Shown: piece by piece, positions 53,301 through 63,194 of the stretch
Layout of the letters: every line of letters starts with the position of its first letter
Numbering within the stretch: position 1 is the stretch's first letter
Source: Caprimulgus europaeus
Taxonomy: Eukaryota; Chordata; Aves; Caprimulgiformes; Caprimulgidae
Direction: 5' to 3'
DNA length: 64,000 nt
Assembly (NCBI GenBank): GCA_907165065.1
Contig: OU015528.1
Location: forward strand, 48,475,515 to 48,539,514
Translations under genes and position numbers: made by a program
Notes under the pieces: model-generated
Database searches by the model: none
Told to the model about the DNA's origin: nothing
What the model saw: the letters and a program-made list of their open reading frames with translations, nothing else

Positions 53301-56300
53301 AGATGGAACAAACATCTTCCTACCAACTCTGGGGAAATCTTTACCTGTCTTGCCACAACACGGAAGGCAACGCTCACTGGGGCAGGTTAAGAAGAGGGGC
53401 CCAAATTACCTACATCACCCAAATCACTACTACCTTGGCTCCAGAGCACCTTGGGACATCAGCATGGGGGAGCAGCTCACTCACCACGGGGGATGGTTTT
53501 TGGCTGCCGGGTGGGTGTCGCAGTTCCTGAGGGCTAGTTTCTTCTGGGCAAAAGAAGGGGAAAAAAGCCCCACAAACAAAACAATCATTTCACTTTTAGA
53601 GGCAGTTCTGCTCACAAAAAAGACAAACAAATGCTTATCAAATCCATTTGCTTTATGTATTTCATAACATTTTAGTCCTTTTTCCCCAAACTACCTGTCT
53701 AAGTCTTGGAAAAACTCCAGGAAAGGCCTTCTTGTTCCCCGCACCCTACTGAACCCAACTGAGCGCTGGCATTCCTCAGGTGGCAACTCCAAGGCAGCTC
53801 AATACTGAGGTGAATCTGAGTGTTGAAATGCTGACTGGGCAATCTCTGCTCTTCTAAAAATACTTTTGCTGCAATACTGGGGACAAGTTAGCCAAGAAGA
53901 AGCCTACCTTCCCTCCTGGGACAGGAGGGGACCTACTCTTTGCCAACCATCCTCCACAGCTTTGCTCCTTGTGCCGTAAGAGTGCAGTGCTCCATGCAAC
54001 AGGACACTCACTGCCTTGAATCCAGAGATGAGAGAAACCCACCTTGGCATTTACTGTTCTGCCCAGTGCAACAAGGTCCTATTATCACCTAAAACAGTCA
54101 CCAGGATTTTGCTCATTTGGTCCAAAATGTCAGAGTCATTGCGGGGGTGGAGCAATCATGTTATAGCCTAGCAAATTCTGCCAAAGGAGGTGTCCTGGAC
54201 AACAAGCCAGCTTTCAGTCTCATCACTCATCATTATACACCTTTGTGTTCCTTCCTCCTCTGAGATTTCACACCATGCACATACTAGTTATCTGGGATTA
54301 AACACACCTATAGCCTTTTGTTATTACTCCCCAGTGAGTCACATTCAGCTGCTCTGTCCGAGATGTTCTACATTTGTACTCCCATTCTGCAGCACCATCA
54401 GACAGAGCTACATGACAGATGTCCTGACCACTGAAGGAAATAATTTTGGCATGCATTCACAAGTAAAGCAGCACAAAACCCTGTCAGCCCTGCACCTACC
54501 AATGGCAAAGGAATCCAAGGCATCCAGCGACCCTCTGCTTGTCCCAAAGGAGTCCAGCGCATCAAGCCGCGAGTCTGTGTAGGGGAGCAGATCCAGAGAA
54601 TCCAGCGAATCTAAGGTGGAGCCACCACTTCCTGCCGGCGGGGCCTCAAAGGCATCCAGGACAGAGGAGGAGGAGAGCTGCTTGGTGGGATCCATCACCA
54701 GGCCGAAGGAGGCAGGTGGCAGTGGGGTGGAGACAGGGATGCTGGCTGGCACGACTGGGGGCAGCAGTGGAGTTCCCCCCGGAAACACAGGAATCAGCTG
54801 GGGCATCTCTGTTGGCAGGTTGGTAGGAATGGTGCCCTGGACCAGAGACTTTGGGGAAGGGGGAGGATAAACAGCACATTAGGAATGAGGAGCAGAGAAT
54901 GAGCGAACACAGAGAGCAACAGGTTCCCACTCAACTGTGTGCTGTATTATCTGAAGCAAAAGGATACCCAGCAGCCCCATCCACCTGCAGACTTCCCACA
55001 GACCTTCCAATCTATCTACACCACACACTGTCTGGACTGAGGTCCCTCAGGAGGTGTTGGGCTACCTGAGCTCATCAGTCCGCAAGGCAGAGCCCTGTGC
55101 TGGGCACTTAAACCAGCTCAGGTTGAGAAACAGCGCAGCACCAAGGTCAGGATAACAACCATTACTCATGGCACCTCTCATCACAGCTTTCTGGCTCAGG
55201 GGGCATCCTGCATGAATATAATTATATCGCTCCCAGACTCAAGTTGGCTCACATAACGTCAGAAACACCGGCACCTAAAATCCAACATAAGTATGAATGC
55301 AGATTGTCTCTACAGCTCCCAGACCTGTTCAAAGAGCTTAGGCTGAATGCAGCCTGCACAAAATACAAGAAGATTAGAGCATGCCCACTGTATAGAATAC
55401 ATCCATCATTCCTGCTTCAGCACACTCATTTCTACCCTCAGGCCTGCTTCAGCTCCATGGATACCAGAGGCCAGGGGGAAGGCTATCTTGGGTACCTTTT
55501 GAGGGGCAGCTCCATGAAGCTGCACACAGCAAAGCAGGCTTGGAGGCGAGCTCTGTAGATACTCATAGCCAGTTGCAGAAATAAAGGAAGGAATGAATGA
55601 GTTTTGCTAGAGGAAGAGCTAGGAGTAAAGAGTGACAAAGACAGAGAGAGGCAGCACGCACATCCACATGCTCCAAGGACCTATTTGGAACAAAAAGCAG
55701 CACCCACTCTTACTAGAGGGTATGGTGACCCTACTCATGCAGCACCCACTCTTACTAGAGGGTATGGTGACCCTTCAGCGAGGGAGTCCAGAAGGGAGTC
55801 CAGTTCTTCCCCAATGATGTCCCCATCTGTGAAGTCCTCCACACTCTCAGGCACTGGCAGGGACACGCAGTCTGGAGACGGGAGCAGGCTGGCAGCAGGG
55901 AGCGAGGTAGGCAAGCCCTTTGCATCTGAGTCAGAGGGCAAAGGGGCCAGCCCTTCGCTCACAGGGATGGAGGTGGCCACAGGAGCTGGGAGGCACTGCA
56001 GATCCATAGAGCAGTCTGTGATGAGGGAGAAACAGAGCCAGTCACCCAGGAGAGCCACTGGCAGGAGGCAAGCAGAGCACAGCCTGGCAAAAACAATATT
56101 GTACAACTCCACCAAATCACAAAAAACAAGTATGTCAGTTTTCCAAGAGGAAGGTCTCTGGTATGAAGGGTTCTTGCCCTTTCATTTTTGCTCCCAGTCT
56201 CCAATGGCTCACTGATAGCTGAAATATGCTCTAAGGGCCAGTGCCCAGACTGACTGTCAGGATTTGGCAAGCACATACAGTAACAAGGAAAAACACAAAA

Positions 56301-59300
56301 CCTGTGGCTGAGCAGTTACTGAATTCACTGTGGCCAAGAGTAAAGACCAGGGGCATATAATCCAATTTCTCTATAACCTACCCCCTGGTGTTTTCTTTAA
56401 TGTTCCTCATTTATGCATTTGGAAGAGATCACTGCCTCCTCTACTCCTTGGAGCTTCAACATACCAGGTGAAAGCTTGCTGACTCGCACACCCTCTCTAA
56501 AACCTCAAGCATCCTAAATGGTGGAACATAAGAAACACAAGGTCCTGCTGGGAAGACAGCTGGGGAGACTGGGTGCTCAGACCAGGTAGTGCTAATAGCG
56601 TGTCCCTAAAAAATCCCATCAGACTTGCTCAGCTGATTTACCCAAGTAAATTCCCTGCTCTTGAGTGCTTCCTGATGTCCGCAGGTGGGAGGTTGCTGCC
56701 CACACTTCCTTTCAACACCTCAGCAGCAAACATCCCCTTGGGAACTTGTGTGAGCCAGGGCTGGGGCAGGAGAGAGGTAGTGATTTTCCCTAAGGCTTCC
56801 TTGCCTCTCCAGTACATTACTAAACGGTAAGAGGTTCCCATCATGCAACATAAGCCTCTGTTAAGCGAAGTTAAGGTTACAAGCACATACTCTTCACAGA
56901 AGAGCGTTTTATTCTCCAAAAAATTAAAGGTTACAAAAAAAAAAAAAAAAAAAGTTCAAACATTAGAAATTCGGAAAATGCAGCACTACATTTGCAATTC
57001 TCAAACCAAGCACCCAAACTACCTTAATTCTGCCCCTGTGCAGATGCCCTGGAATAAAAGAAAAGAAGTAAGACAAAGATGCTACCTTCTCCATCCATGT
57101 AGCAGTAGCTGCACTGTAGTTATAACAGTCGAAGGCTATAAGCAAGGCAAAGTTTGGAAGGAGAGACAATAGCTTTTATTAGAAAGACTGACAAGAACAG
57201 GAAAGAAACTAGACAAGCTTCCGAGACACAAATCTTGATCTAGCAAGAAATGCTGCATCCTGTCTGTACAAGCTCTGCTCACTTGAACTCAGCATCCCTT
57301 TCTAACTGGGACTGGGTGAGTAAGTTGTGTTGCTGTCCTCTACACTGCACGTTCACTGACCAAGGACTGTGTCAGTGCCCTTCTTAGAGAGCTCAGCAAA
57401 TCAGCAGTTCCTGCAAACCCCCAAGTCCTGAACAAAACAACAGCAGAGACAACACACACACACAGGTCCCCTTAAATCTAACCCTACCAAGAGCACACTG
57501 CCCCCCCTGCAACCTTTCCTCTGGCATTTGCTGTGAGTGGTCTACATGGATGGACCACAGCCGAGGTTGCTGTGCAAGGCACTGGCGGCTGAGCCGTGAC
57601 GACAGGCAGGGAAAGCAGGGGGAAGGGGCAAGGGACAGACACAGGTCTCCCTCCACAACCTCACGCATGCAATCAAAGGAAAGCGCATGTTGTACCTTAT
57701 GGGATCCAACACAGGTTTTCAGAGGTGCAGCTGGACACATTCCCCACAGGCTGTGGCTCAAAGGAAAGCTGTAAATGTCTTTAGTTTTGCAGCTGCCCCT
57801 CAGATCAGTCTTGGCTCCAACTCCATGCCCACTTTGCAATGACTTCTCTCAGCTCATCTCCCTTTGGCGCAGGCCCCCCAGCCGCACTCGGGAGCCAGCC
57901 ATCCAGCTTCCCTCAGTGCTGGCCCCATTGCTGGTAGCTTGGCCAGATTTCCCTAGTACAAAGGGACAGCCTGTGCCTTCCTGTTTTTCAGATGTTTAAA
58001 TCTGGAGTACTGTCAAGATCCCCCCAGGGGCCAACAAGAAGTTCAGGACACGCTGGAAGGGATGGGGACACGTGCAGGGGGGACCAAAAGGGTTTACAAT
58101 GACAGGGCCTCAAAGGATCCAGAAGTTCAGACCTCCTCTGAGGAATGAACAAGGTCCTGTGGTTCCCACTCAGACTGAGAAGCAGAGGAAAGAGGCCCTC
58201 ACACACCCCAAGAGGCCCAAAACTCTGAAAAGCTGAATGCGTGACCAAAAGGCAGAGAATGATATGGGACCCTTCACAGTTCAGCACATGCAAAGGACAA
58301 GGAGAAGAGCAGGAACCAACAGGTTCTACTACTTGCAAGAGGCAGAGGAGAGATGTCTGCTCCCCTCTCCCTGACCACTCAAACCCTGTCATTCCTTCAG
58401 CCACTTCTTCACATTCCCCCATGTCAAATCTTTTCCCCCATTCCTCCTTTTCCATTCCTGCTTTCCTCAGGACACTCCCATCTGCTGACCTCACTCACCA
58501 GCCACCATACCCACATCTCATGTACTCTCCAGAAAGCTCATGCACCTCCTGCATTCACCTAACGTTTTCTCCATCTTAAAAAACCAAAACAGCCTTCTTT
58601 GATGAGCAGATCACAGGCACACACCTGCCTCCCTCTGATTTCTGCCACTGCCATAACATTAGGCCCCACATATTATCATTATTATAAGCTCAATGAGGGT
58701 CTTCTCTATCCACTCCCCCAAACCAAGTCTATCATACCATCCACCCAGTGGCTTCTCTGGCCACATGACTGCCTATCCCAGACTGTCAAGTACAGTGCTT
58801 TTAGAAGTCCTGTTTCTAGTTCTGCTTCCCAACACTGCAGTGGTTCCCTAGCACATTAGCTGGACAAAGGCCATTCTGAGCCAGATCCGAGCCATGATCT
58901 GTGCAGGGCAGGACTGAGTTATTCAGATGACTTCAAGCAAAGCACAGGGGAAGGGGCTTCAGGAGTCTGCATCTTAAAAACAAAACAACAAAAACAAAAA
59001 ACCTTGCTAAAAAAGCTTTTAATCTGAAACTTCCGAGGTATCCAGTATCTACAGCTCTCCTGGTTGGCATACCACTCTCGGGGTAATGGGATAACCTGTA
59101 ACATCAGTGCTTCTGAAAAGCTTTACTAGCACTAAAGGTTCTGTCTGCCTGAACTGCAGCAAAGGTGGCATGCTGTTCTTACACCAAATCCTGATTAGAT
59201 AAAGAGCTTACTGGATGCAACCACTCTGTTCTGCAGTAGGAGCCCAGTTCACTTTCGCACAGCAAGATAAATGTGACAAACTCTCCTTAATTCACAGAAC

Positions 59301-62300
59301 TGGGTCTCACAACTGCATGTAGTATTCAGTTACTGACCTGGCATTCAAGAGAGAACTAACATTTTTCAAAACAGACACCAAAGCACTCTAATAATGAAAT
59401 CAGCCTCTTTCTATAAAAAGAGCAATTGCTACTTGCAGTGGTAAGTCTTCACACTTACCTTCATACACACAGCAACCTTTCAAAGGAACACAGACTGAGG
59501 CACTCAAGAGTTCAACACACAACAAAGGGCAAAGCACGTAGCAAGCCATTCTACAGGGGCAGAGTTAAGGTCACTTGTTTCCTGGCATGAGAAAAGCAAC
59601 CCTGTATCCCTCCTTCTGCTCCTCCTGGGTGCCTAACCCTGAACATGACTCTTCCTGGGTCTCTCCCAACTCCATTTGTTTTCATTTCCTCCACCTCAGG
59701 GATTTGGAGGATGACACATGCTCAGAGCACAAACAGCTACCTACAACCTTAACTTCACTTTATCTGGACTGTTTTGGCTGAGAGCAGAATTTCAGAAGTT
59801 TTGCTAAGTCCAGCTTTAAGAAAGTATAACTGGAGAGAGCCTGTACGTCAGCAAACTGTTCTAATTCCAAGATGTGTCCTTGACTGGGCCTGGACAAAAA
59901 GCTTTTCTGTAGGAAAAACACCCTGCTTCCCACTACTTTTCCTCCTCCTAGTTACTGAAGCCAGGAGTGTGCAGAAGAGAGACAAAGGAAGACAATTAAC
60001 CTCTCAGGCCTGCCAGCCTGCTCAGATAACTTACCAAAGCCACAAAAATCAGAGAAGATAAATGTCGTTACCTGTTTCGATGTCATCTATTGAACCCAAT
60101 CCATTGGAAGTAGTCTGCAAAGAGGGTGCAGAAAAGGGTAAGAAAAATATCACCAGAAATTAATCTTTAAAAAGATATTTACACTTCACAGATGAGACCC
60201 TTTACTATTCTTAAATGCATCTGGCCCTTTCTTTTCCTTTATGGCCTCTTTCAGCACAAGGGCAGTAAAACCAACAAACTTTAAGAGGCCATTAATCCAA
60301 AGAACCTATTCATTTTTACTTCCAGCAGTGGACAAACCCTGTTGCTGCAAAGAAATACCAGCCCTGCATAATACGCAACCATGTGAGCAAATCTGTACAT
60401 AGGATAGAGTTTTTCATGTGTGGATGAAAACACTGTGTCCCAAGTCCCAGGCCACATCAATCGGTCAGCTCCATGCAGTGTGAGATCTGATTAGCCTCAT
60501 CTTACACAATGTTCCTTTTCTTAGTTCACAGATTTAGCAATCTAACAACCACAAGCTTCTACAGCAAACTCAAAACAGGAAAAGGTTTCCGCCAAGACAA
60601 CTGCTGACTTGGAGCTCCAGGCAAGGAATGAAACGAGCCCATGTTTTACAGAAACGCAAACAGAGGTAAGTACGTGTGCCATCAGCTTAAACTTTAAAAG
60701 GCAAAAGTAAAACATTACTTTGGAGACACTGCATCTACTGCAATAGTCTTTGCAACTTCTAGTATTTGCAGTGTTTTAATTCTTGCAAAAGGAAAAATTT
60801 TTCCAATTAAAAACTAGGCACAACTATTAAAGAAAGCTGACTGGCTGTCCTAGAAAGGTGTGAAGGCAAGTCACTGAACAGTAGGAAGTAAACAAATTCT
60901 TTAGTATCCCATCTTGTACAAAATGTCCATTTTTACAGTTTTACAGTTTGTTTGCTTTAAGGAGTAGTGTGAAGTACCAAACAGCCTGTAAAACCAGCAA
61001 GTGTTAGGGTTTTTTTTTTTAGCCAGTGGTACAACAAGGAAATCAGCAATTTCTTACATTTTAGCTTAGTCCTTGTACAGTGTCCTGGCCAAGCCGGATC
61101 TCCCAGGTGACAGGATAATAGAAAGAATATATAAACTGTGTATGTACCTTGCTCAGTACATCATATGATTTGATTTTTCATGTTTCTTCAACAGTTTAAC
61201 CTTCTGATTTTTACTTAGCATTGCCCTAACTATGTAAAAACTTGAAAACTGAAACTTATTTAAAAAGCAAGAGAAAGCGAACGTTCACAATAACTAAGAA
61301 AAATAACCATCTTCAGTGATCTAATTACCAACACAAAAGATGTTGTCACTAGAAATATTTTCAAAAAATTAATTTCCTTGGTAATATTCCTTAAAAGCAG
61401 AAAGCACTAATATATTTAAATCCCAAAAGACAGTTATAAATTTGAACGTAAATAAAGCTGTGAAGCATTCTAGTAGCAGAATCCATGAACAGTAAGAACC
61501 ACAGGATGCAAACTCTACCTGGTTTGACAAATGGATTGATGTGCCATTACTGAGTAGAGAGAACGTCTCCAATTCCTGCTGCAAGGAAGAGAGAGGTCTT
61601 AGAACAGAGACAGTCCAATGCTTGTAAACTAGGTAAAGCTGGGTTACAATATGGTTTCCTTCTAGGCACTGCCCATAAAACAAAAGTCGCCCCAAAAAGC
61701 ATAGCACTGGGACACGAGGGTACAGCTTTCTGAACACTGAAAGGGACATATATTTGTTCTGGACACCTCAGTGCAAAGCACCCAACATCCAACACACAAC
61801 TGGGAAGCAAAAAACTTCTCTGACGAACAGAAGTTTTTGTCTTTTCATCAATAAATTACTACTTTGGGAAGGCATTACAGAACCTGAATGAAAGCTGGAC
61901 GTGAACACAAGAGATCGCAAGGTGTTATGAAAATACTGGTCAATGAATTTCAAAAAATAAAAAGCATTTTGGAGTTTTTATTTTTTATTTTTCTAACATA
62001 CAGGTGGCTTAAGCCCATCACGGCTGAGTAACATGACAGCAGCAAAAAGGTGGCAAGGCCAACACAGTGAGCAGCTACGAAAAATATTTTTGTATAAAAC
62101 TTTCCTTTCTTTGAGACAGAATCATTTCAGAGGATTGAGGGATGCTATGAAGCTGAGGGGGTTTTTGGGGGTAAGCCAATCACATAAGTGAAGTTGGTCA
62201 GGGAGAAGAATAAGATGCTACAGCCAAATTTACCCCGAAAGCTCTCTGAAAATTGGATGCCCACCAATCACTGCAATGCATACTGCAAAGGTGCCCCTCT

Positions 62301-63194
62301 GGAGGTGGAACATACTGGCTCTTTAACACACCACTGCCTACGGCGCTGAGGATGCAAAGGAAAGCCTCAGCTACCAGCTAATGTTCCCTACTCCTGGAAA
62401 CGCATCCTAGGATTTAACGTGGCCAACACAGCTTTATCCAAGAGCGCCAGCCTGACGCCCTCTAGCTCCGTCCCAGGGTATACGCTTAAGTGCTAAAGCG
62501 CTCCAGTTACGGCAGCACTTTCTTGTACAGCCAGTTACAGATTCAGACACTGCAGTCGATTTACCGGACCCAAGACTTGCTTTTTGATGCCTTCCTTCCA
62601 AGCACCTGACTAGATGTGCAGTTGTCATTTTCCCAAAGCACAAGCCTTTCCCCCACCAAAAAGAAGGTGTACACCTAGACAGGGGGCAAGAAACCCTCAT
62701 TACTACACTACAAAACCAGACATGCCTCTGATGGAGGAAGGAAGGATCCCATCCTTCTCATCTTGTAACTGGGAAAGGACTGTGATGCAAAACCTCCTTT
62801 GGGATCAGGCCACATCTCCCTCTCCTCCCAAAAACACAGGCTGCCAGTGCATTGGAAGCCCAGCTCTGCCCAGCTCAGCTGGGGACACAGGAAACATTCT
62901 GGCAGTAGACACAGAGCAGGAATGGGGTTACAAATGGATCAAGGCAAAATGAGCCAGAGGATCAGGACAAGATGGGTAGCCAGTGGCCTGCTAGAGGGAC
63001 CACAGGGTAGTGTATGTGTGTCTATGTCTGTAGAGCAGCACCTACCAGCTCTGCAAAAGTAAATCTGAAAAAGCCAAAGAATAGTACCTATAAAAAAAAA
63101 AAAAAAGTCATACCTGAGGTCTTTTGTATGCTTTTCGAACCCTCAGTCCCAGCTTCTGGGCAAGCTCCTGTCCCAGCTGTGTGACACTTTCATC
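32140..63194 (-). CDS. ZC3H7B: ZC3H7B (RoXaN), zinc finger CCCH-type 7B: 18 coding exons, 5' part outside the window
   Basis: RNA-binding zinc-finger protein, known as RoXaN because it binds rotavirus NSP3 and associates with eIF4G. Family members also bind certain precursor-microRNA loops. The 18 exons visible encode about 841 residues in consistent phase; about 145 N-terminal residues with the TPR repeats lie beyond the window. Order: end of the TPR region ([16 protein letters not shown]), a Ser/Pro-rich segment with leucine-aspartate (LD) motifs, then Cys-rich modules beginning with [13 protein letters not shown] fingers including [19 protein letters not shown] and [20 protein letters not shown], a C2H2 finger (CWLCGKN...HIQSEKH), and a last CCCH ([10 protein letters not shown]...CRYAH). 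The paralogue ZC3H7A differs clearly, for example FLFKDLN at its end. The gene lies upstream of TEF on the same strand, as in human. Confidence 0.96.
33107..33270 (-). CDS. ZC3H7B: ZC3H7B exon with C2H2-type finger
   Basis: The acceptor gcttag precedes [20 protein letters not shown] and [17 protein letters not shown]. Cys-x2-Cys with His-x5-His forms a U1C/matrin-like C2H2 finger, typical of RNA or double-stranded RNA binders. The exon ends [11 protein letters not shown] plus AG, completed to Arg in the next exon, with donor GAAAG/GTACC. Confidence 0.95.
34021..34154 (-). CDS. ZC3H7B: ZC3H7B exon [10 protein letters not shown]...DYADIM
   Basis: 134 nt with acceptor tttgtgcag and donor ATG/GTAATC. 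It encodes (I)[20 protein letters not shown], then [16 protein letters not shown], a linker between the CCCH finger and the C2H2 finger. It is nearly identical to mammalian ZC3H7B from memory. Confidence 0.95.
35850..35958 (-). CDS. ZC3H7B: ZC3H7B exon with CCCH finger
   Basis: The acceptor tttaacag precedes [20 protein letters not shown] and [16 protein letters not shown]. Cys-x8-Cys-x5-Cys-x3-His is a complete CCCH finger. The donor AAAA/GTGAGT leaves one A, completed to Ile in the next exon. Confidence 0.96.
37346..37451 (-). CDS. ZC3H7B: ZC3H7B exon (C)[10 protein letters not shown]...QQYD
   Basis: 106 nt with acceptor cttcag and donor GAT/GTAAG. It encodes [20 protein letters not shown] and [15 protein letters not shown], a strongly basic conserved linker. 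The codon at the 5' junction is Cys (TG plus T), which agrees with the family. Confidence 0.95.
38160..38482 (+). repeat. CR1 LINE 3' end in a ZC3H7B intron
   Basis: Plus-orientation CR1. The opening GGGCTTATGAGAAAGATGGG matches the end of CR1 ORF2 and the start of its 3' UTR, followed by GATAGGGCAAGGGGTGATGG and CCCATCCCTGGAAACATTCA. It ends with ATTCTATAATTCTATGATTC, the diagnostic CR1 terminal repeat. It is antisense to ZC3H7B and lies in the intron between the exons at 37346 and 38975. Confidence 0.95.
38975..39108 (-). CDS. ZC3H7B: ZC3H7B exon with treble-cleft-like Cys pair
   Basis: 134 nt with acceptor ttccccag and donor ACTG/GTGAGC. It encodes [20 protein letters not shown], then [20 protein letters not shown] and KARH. 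The Cys-x2-Cys pair and downstream Cys are part of a conserved zinc-binding module in the family. The first ten residues are poorly conserved, and the rest matches ZC3H7B. Confidence 0.94.
39109..44632 (-). other. ZC3H7B: ZC3H7B intron, 5.5 kb
   Basis: The largest intron seen. I found no CR1 copy, RNA gene or exon-like conserved reading frame in it. Overlapping open frames on both strands near 42-44 kb reflect locally even base composition rather than genes. Confidence 0.6.
44633..44718 (-). CDS. ZC3H7B: ZC3H7B exon (G)[20 protein letters not shown]
   Basis: 86 nt with acceptor gttcccag and donor GCATA/GTAAGT. It encodes [20 protein letters not shown] and ASKPANSI. The first 20 residues are highly conserved in ZC3H7A/B, and the last eight diverge. 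The 5' codon Gly is split across the junction. Confidence 0.94.
44719..48489 (-). other. ZC3H7B: ZC3H7B intron, 3.8 kb
   Basis: AT-richer than the neighbouring intron. A short plus-strand stretch near 45315-45350 faintly resembles a LINE reverse-transcriptase segment ([11 protein letters not shown]) but is too short to assign. Otherwise nothing was recognised. Confidence 0.5.
48490..48671 (-). CDS. ZC3H7B: ZC3H7B exon with CCCH finger CRHEVRYGC...CHFAH
   Basis: 182 nt with acceptor gctgcag and donor TTCAG/GTGAG. It encodes [20 protein letters not shown], then [20 protein letters not shown] and [13 protein letters not shown]. Cys-x7-Cys-x5-Cys-x3-His is a full CCCH finger. It is essentially identical to mammalian ZC3H7B from memory. 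Confidence 0.96.
49356..49456 (-). CDS. ZC3H7B: ZC3H7B exon [16 protein letters not shown]
   Basis: 101 nt with acceptor cttctcag and donor CAA/GTGAGT. It encodes [20 protein letters not shown], then [13 protein letters not shown], with AA/G making Lys at the junction. Cys and His residues here complete the zinc module begun by ...FLCE in the previous exon. It is too short to be recognised as a long open frame and was placed by phase and family match. Confidence 0.93.
50130..50970 (-). repeat. CR1 LINE copy with internal deletion, in a ZC3H7B intron
   Basis: Minus-strand CR1. From its 5' side (high coordinates) it carries part of the endonuclease region ([48 protein letters not shown]). Around 50810 it passes directly into the C-terminal part of ORF2 ([52 protein letters not shown]), then the 3' UTR, ending at TAGAATCAGAATCG near 50130. 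Most of the endonuclease and the reverse-transcriptase core are missing. It lies about 90 bp from the ZC3H7B exon at 51062 and is in sense orientation to the gene. Confidence 0.9.
51062..51267 (-). CDS. ZC3H7B: ZC3H7B exon with CCCH finger [17 protein letters not shown]
   Basis: 206 nt with acceptor tttgtag and donor GAG/GTACAG. It encodes (D)[19 protein letters not shown], then [20 protein letters not shown] and [17 protein letters not shown]. With the Cys in ...YLCK of the previous exon it forms a CCCH-like finger whose last ligand is displaced (FAYHQ), as is known for ZC3H7B. Confidence 0.96.
52139..52300 (-). CDS. ZC3H7B: ZC3H7B exon (G)[19 protein letters not shown]
   Basis: 162 nt with acceptor ccctgcag and donor CAAAG/GTGATC. 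It encodes [40 protein letters not shown] and [13 protein letters not shown]. His and Cys of EHKCKRD pair with CHICYPKTG in the previous exon to form the first zinc-binding module. Strongly conserved. Confidence 0.96.
52387..52486 (-). CDS. ZC3H7B: ZC3H7B exon [11 protein letters not shown]...CYPKT
   Basis: The acceptor ctatcccag at 52487 gives [20 protein letters not shown] and [13 protein letters not shown], which matches the mammalian junction as I remember it. A second in-frame acceptor 63 nt upstream (gctcag, exon start 52549) would add 21 codons beginning [18 protein letters not shown]. It has the better pyrimidine tract. Both keep the frame, and I chose the shorter form on family match. 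The donor is CAG/GTGATG. Confidence 0.88.
53485..53543 (-). CDS. ZC3H7B: ZC3H7B small exon [19 protein letters not shown]
   Basis: 59 nt with acceptor tgcccag and donor CGTG/GTGAG. It encodes (E)[19 protein letters not shown]. The split Glu and the downstream phase 0 match both neighbours. The human equivalent is EETNSQDHRPPSGAQK-like from memory. Low-complexity linker. Confidence 0.87.
54500..54848 (-). CDS. ZC3H7B: ZC3H7B exon with LD motifs
   Basis: 349 nt with acceptor cccaaag and donor CATTG/GTAGG. It encodes [20 protein letters not shown], a Pro-rich stretch ([19 protein letters not shown]), and a leucine-aspartate-rich end ([34 protein letters not shown]). LD motifs like those of paxillin were described in RoXaN and take part in protein binding. 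Upstream donor and this acceptor are both phase 0. Confidence 0.94.
55698..55774. repeat. 42-bp tandem duplication (1.8 copies) covering a splice donor
   Basis: The unit starts CAGCACCCACTCTTACTAGA. It spans 55698-55739 and repeats at 55740-55774 without visible mismatch. Each copy contains, on the minus strand, CCCTCTA/GTAAGAGTGG, a good 5' splice site. The copy nearer the exon sets the exon end at 55756. Confidence 0.95.
55756..56015 (-). CDS. ZC3H7B: ZC3H7B exon [11 protein letters not shown]...[13 protein letters not shown]
   Basis: 260 nt with acceptor catcacag. It encodes (D)[17 protein letters not shown], a Ser/Pro/Asp-rich stretch, [20 protein letters not shown] and LAEGSPYPL. The donor CTCTA/GTAAGA lies in the first copy of a tandem repeat. 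Human, from memory, splices directly after ...LLDSL, so the last eight residues come from sequence reaching into the repeat. No GT occurs at the ancestral position, and the GTAAGA donor is the one that preserves phase. Confidence 0.88.
56016..60071 (-). other. ZC3H7B: ZC3H7B intron, 4.1 kb
   Basis: It contains an A run at 56935-56953 and short CA-rich stretches. No CR1 copy or exon-like frame was recognised. Confidence 0.6.
60072..60114 (-). CDS. ZC3H7B: ZC3H7B micro-exon [14 protein letters not shown]
   Basis: A 43-nt exon with acceptor tttgcag and donor ACAG/GTAACG. It encodes [14 protein letters not shown] plus one G completing Asp. The [13 protein letters not shown] junction matches mammalian ZC3H7B. 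It was placed by splice sites, phase and family match. Confidence 0.93.
61519..61575 (-). CDS. ZC3H7B: ZC3H7B small exon [19 protein letters not shown]
   Basis: 57 nt in phase 0, encoding [19 protein letters not shown], with donor CCAG/GTAGAG. The acceptor is a NAGNAG tandem (gcagcag): the distal AG gives RPQ-ELETF as in mammals, and the proximal one adds a second Gln. It is the conserved linker after the TPR domain. Confidence 0.92.
63114..63194 (-). CDS. ZC3H7B: ZC3H7B exon [20 protein letters not shown], the most 5' exon in the window
   Basis: 81 nt, phase 0 at both ends, with acceptor gtccccag and donor CAG/GTATGA. It encodes [20 protein letters not shown] and KAYKRPQ, the last helix of the TPR region and its basic tail. 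Upstream exons encoding the TPR repeats were not found in the remaining 0.8 kb, so they lie past the window end. Confidence 0.95.
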
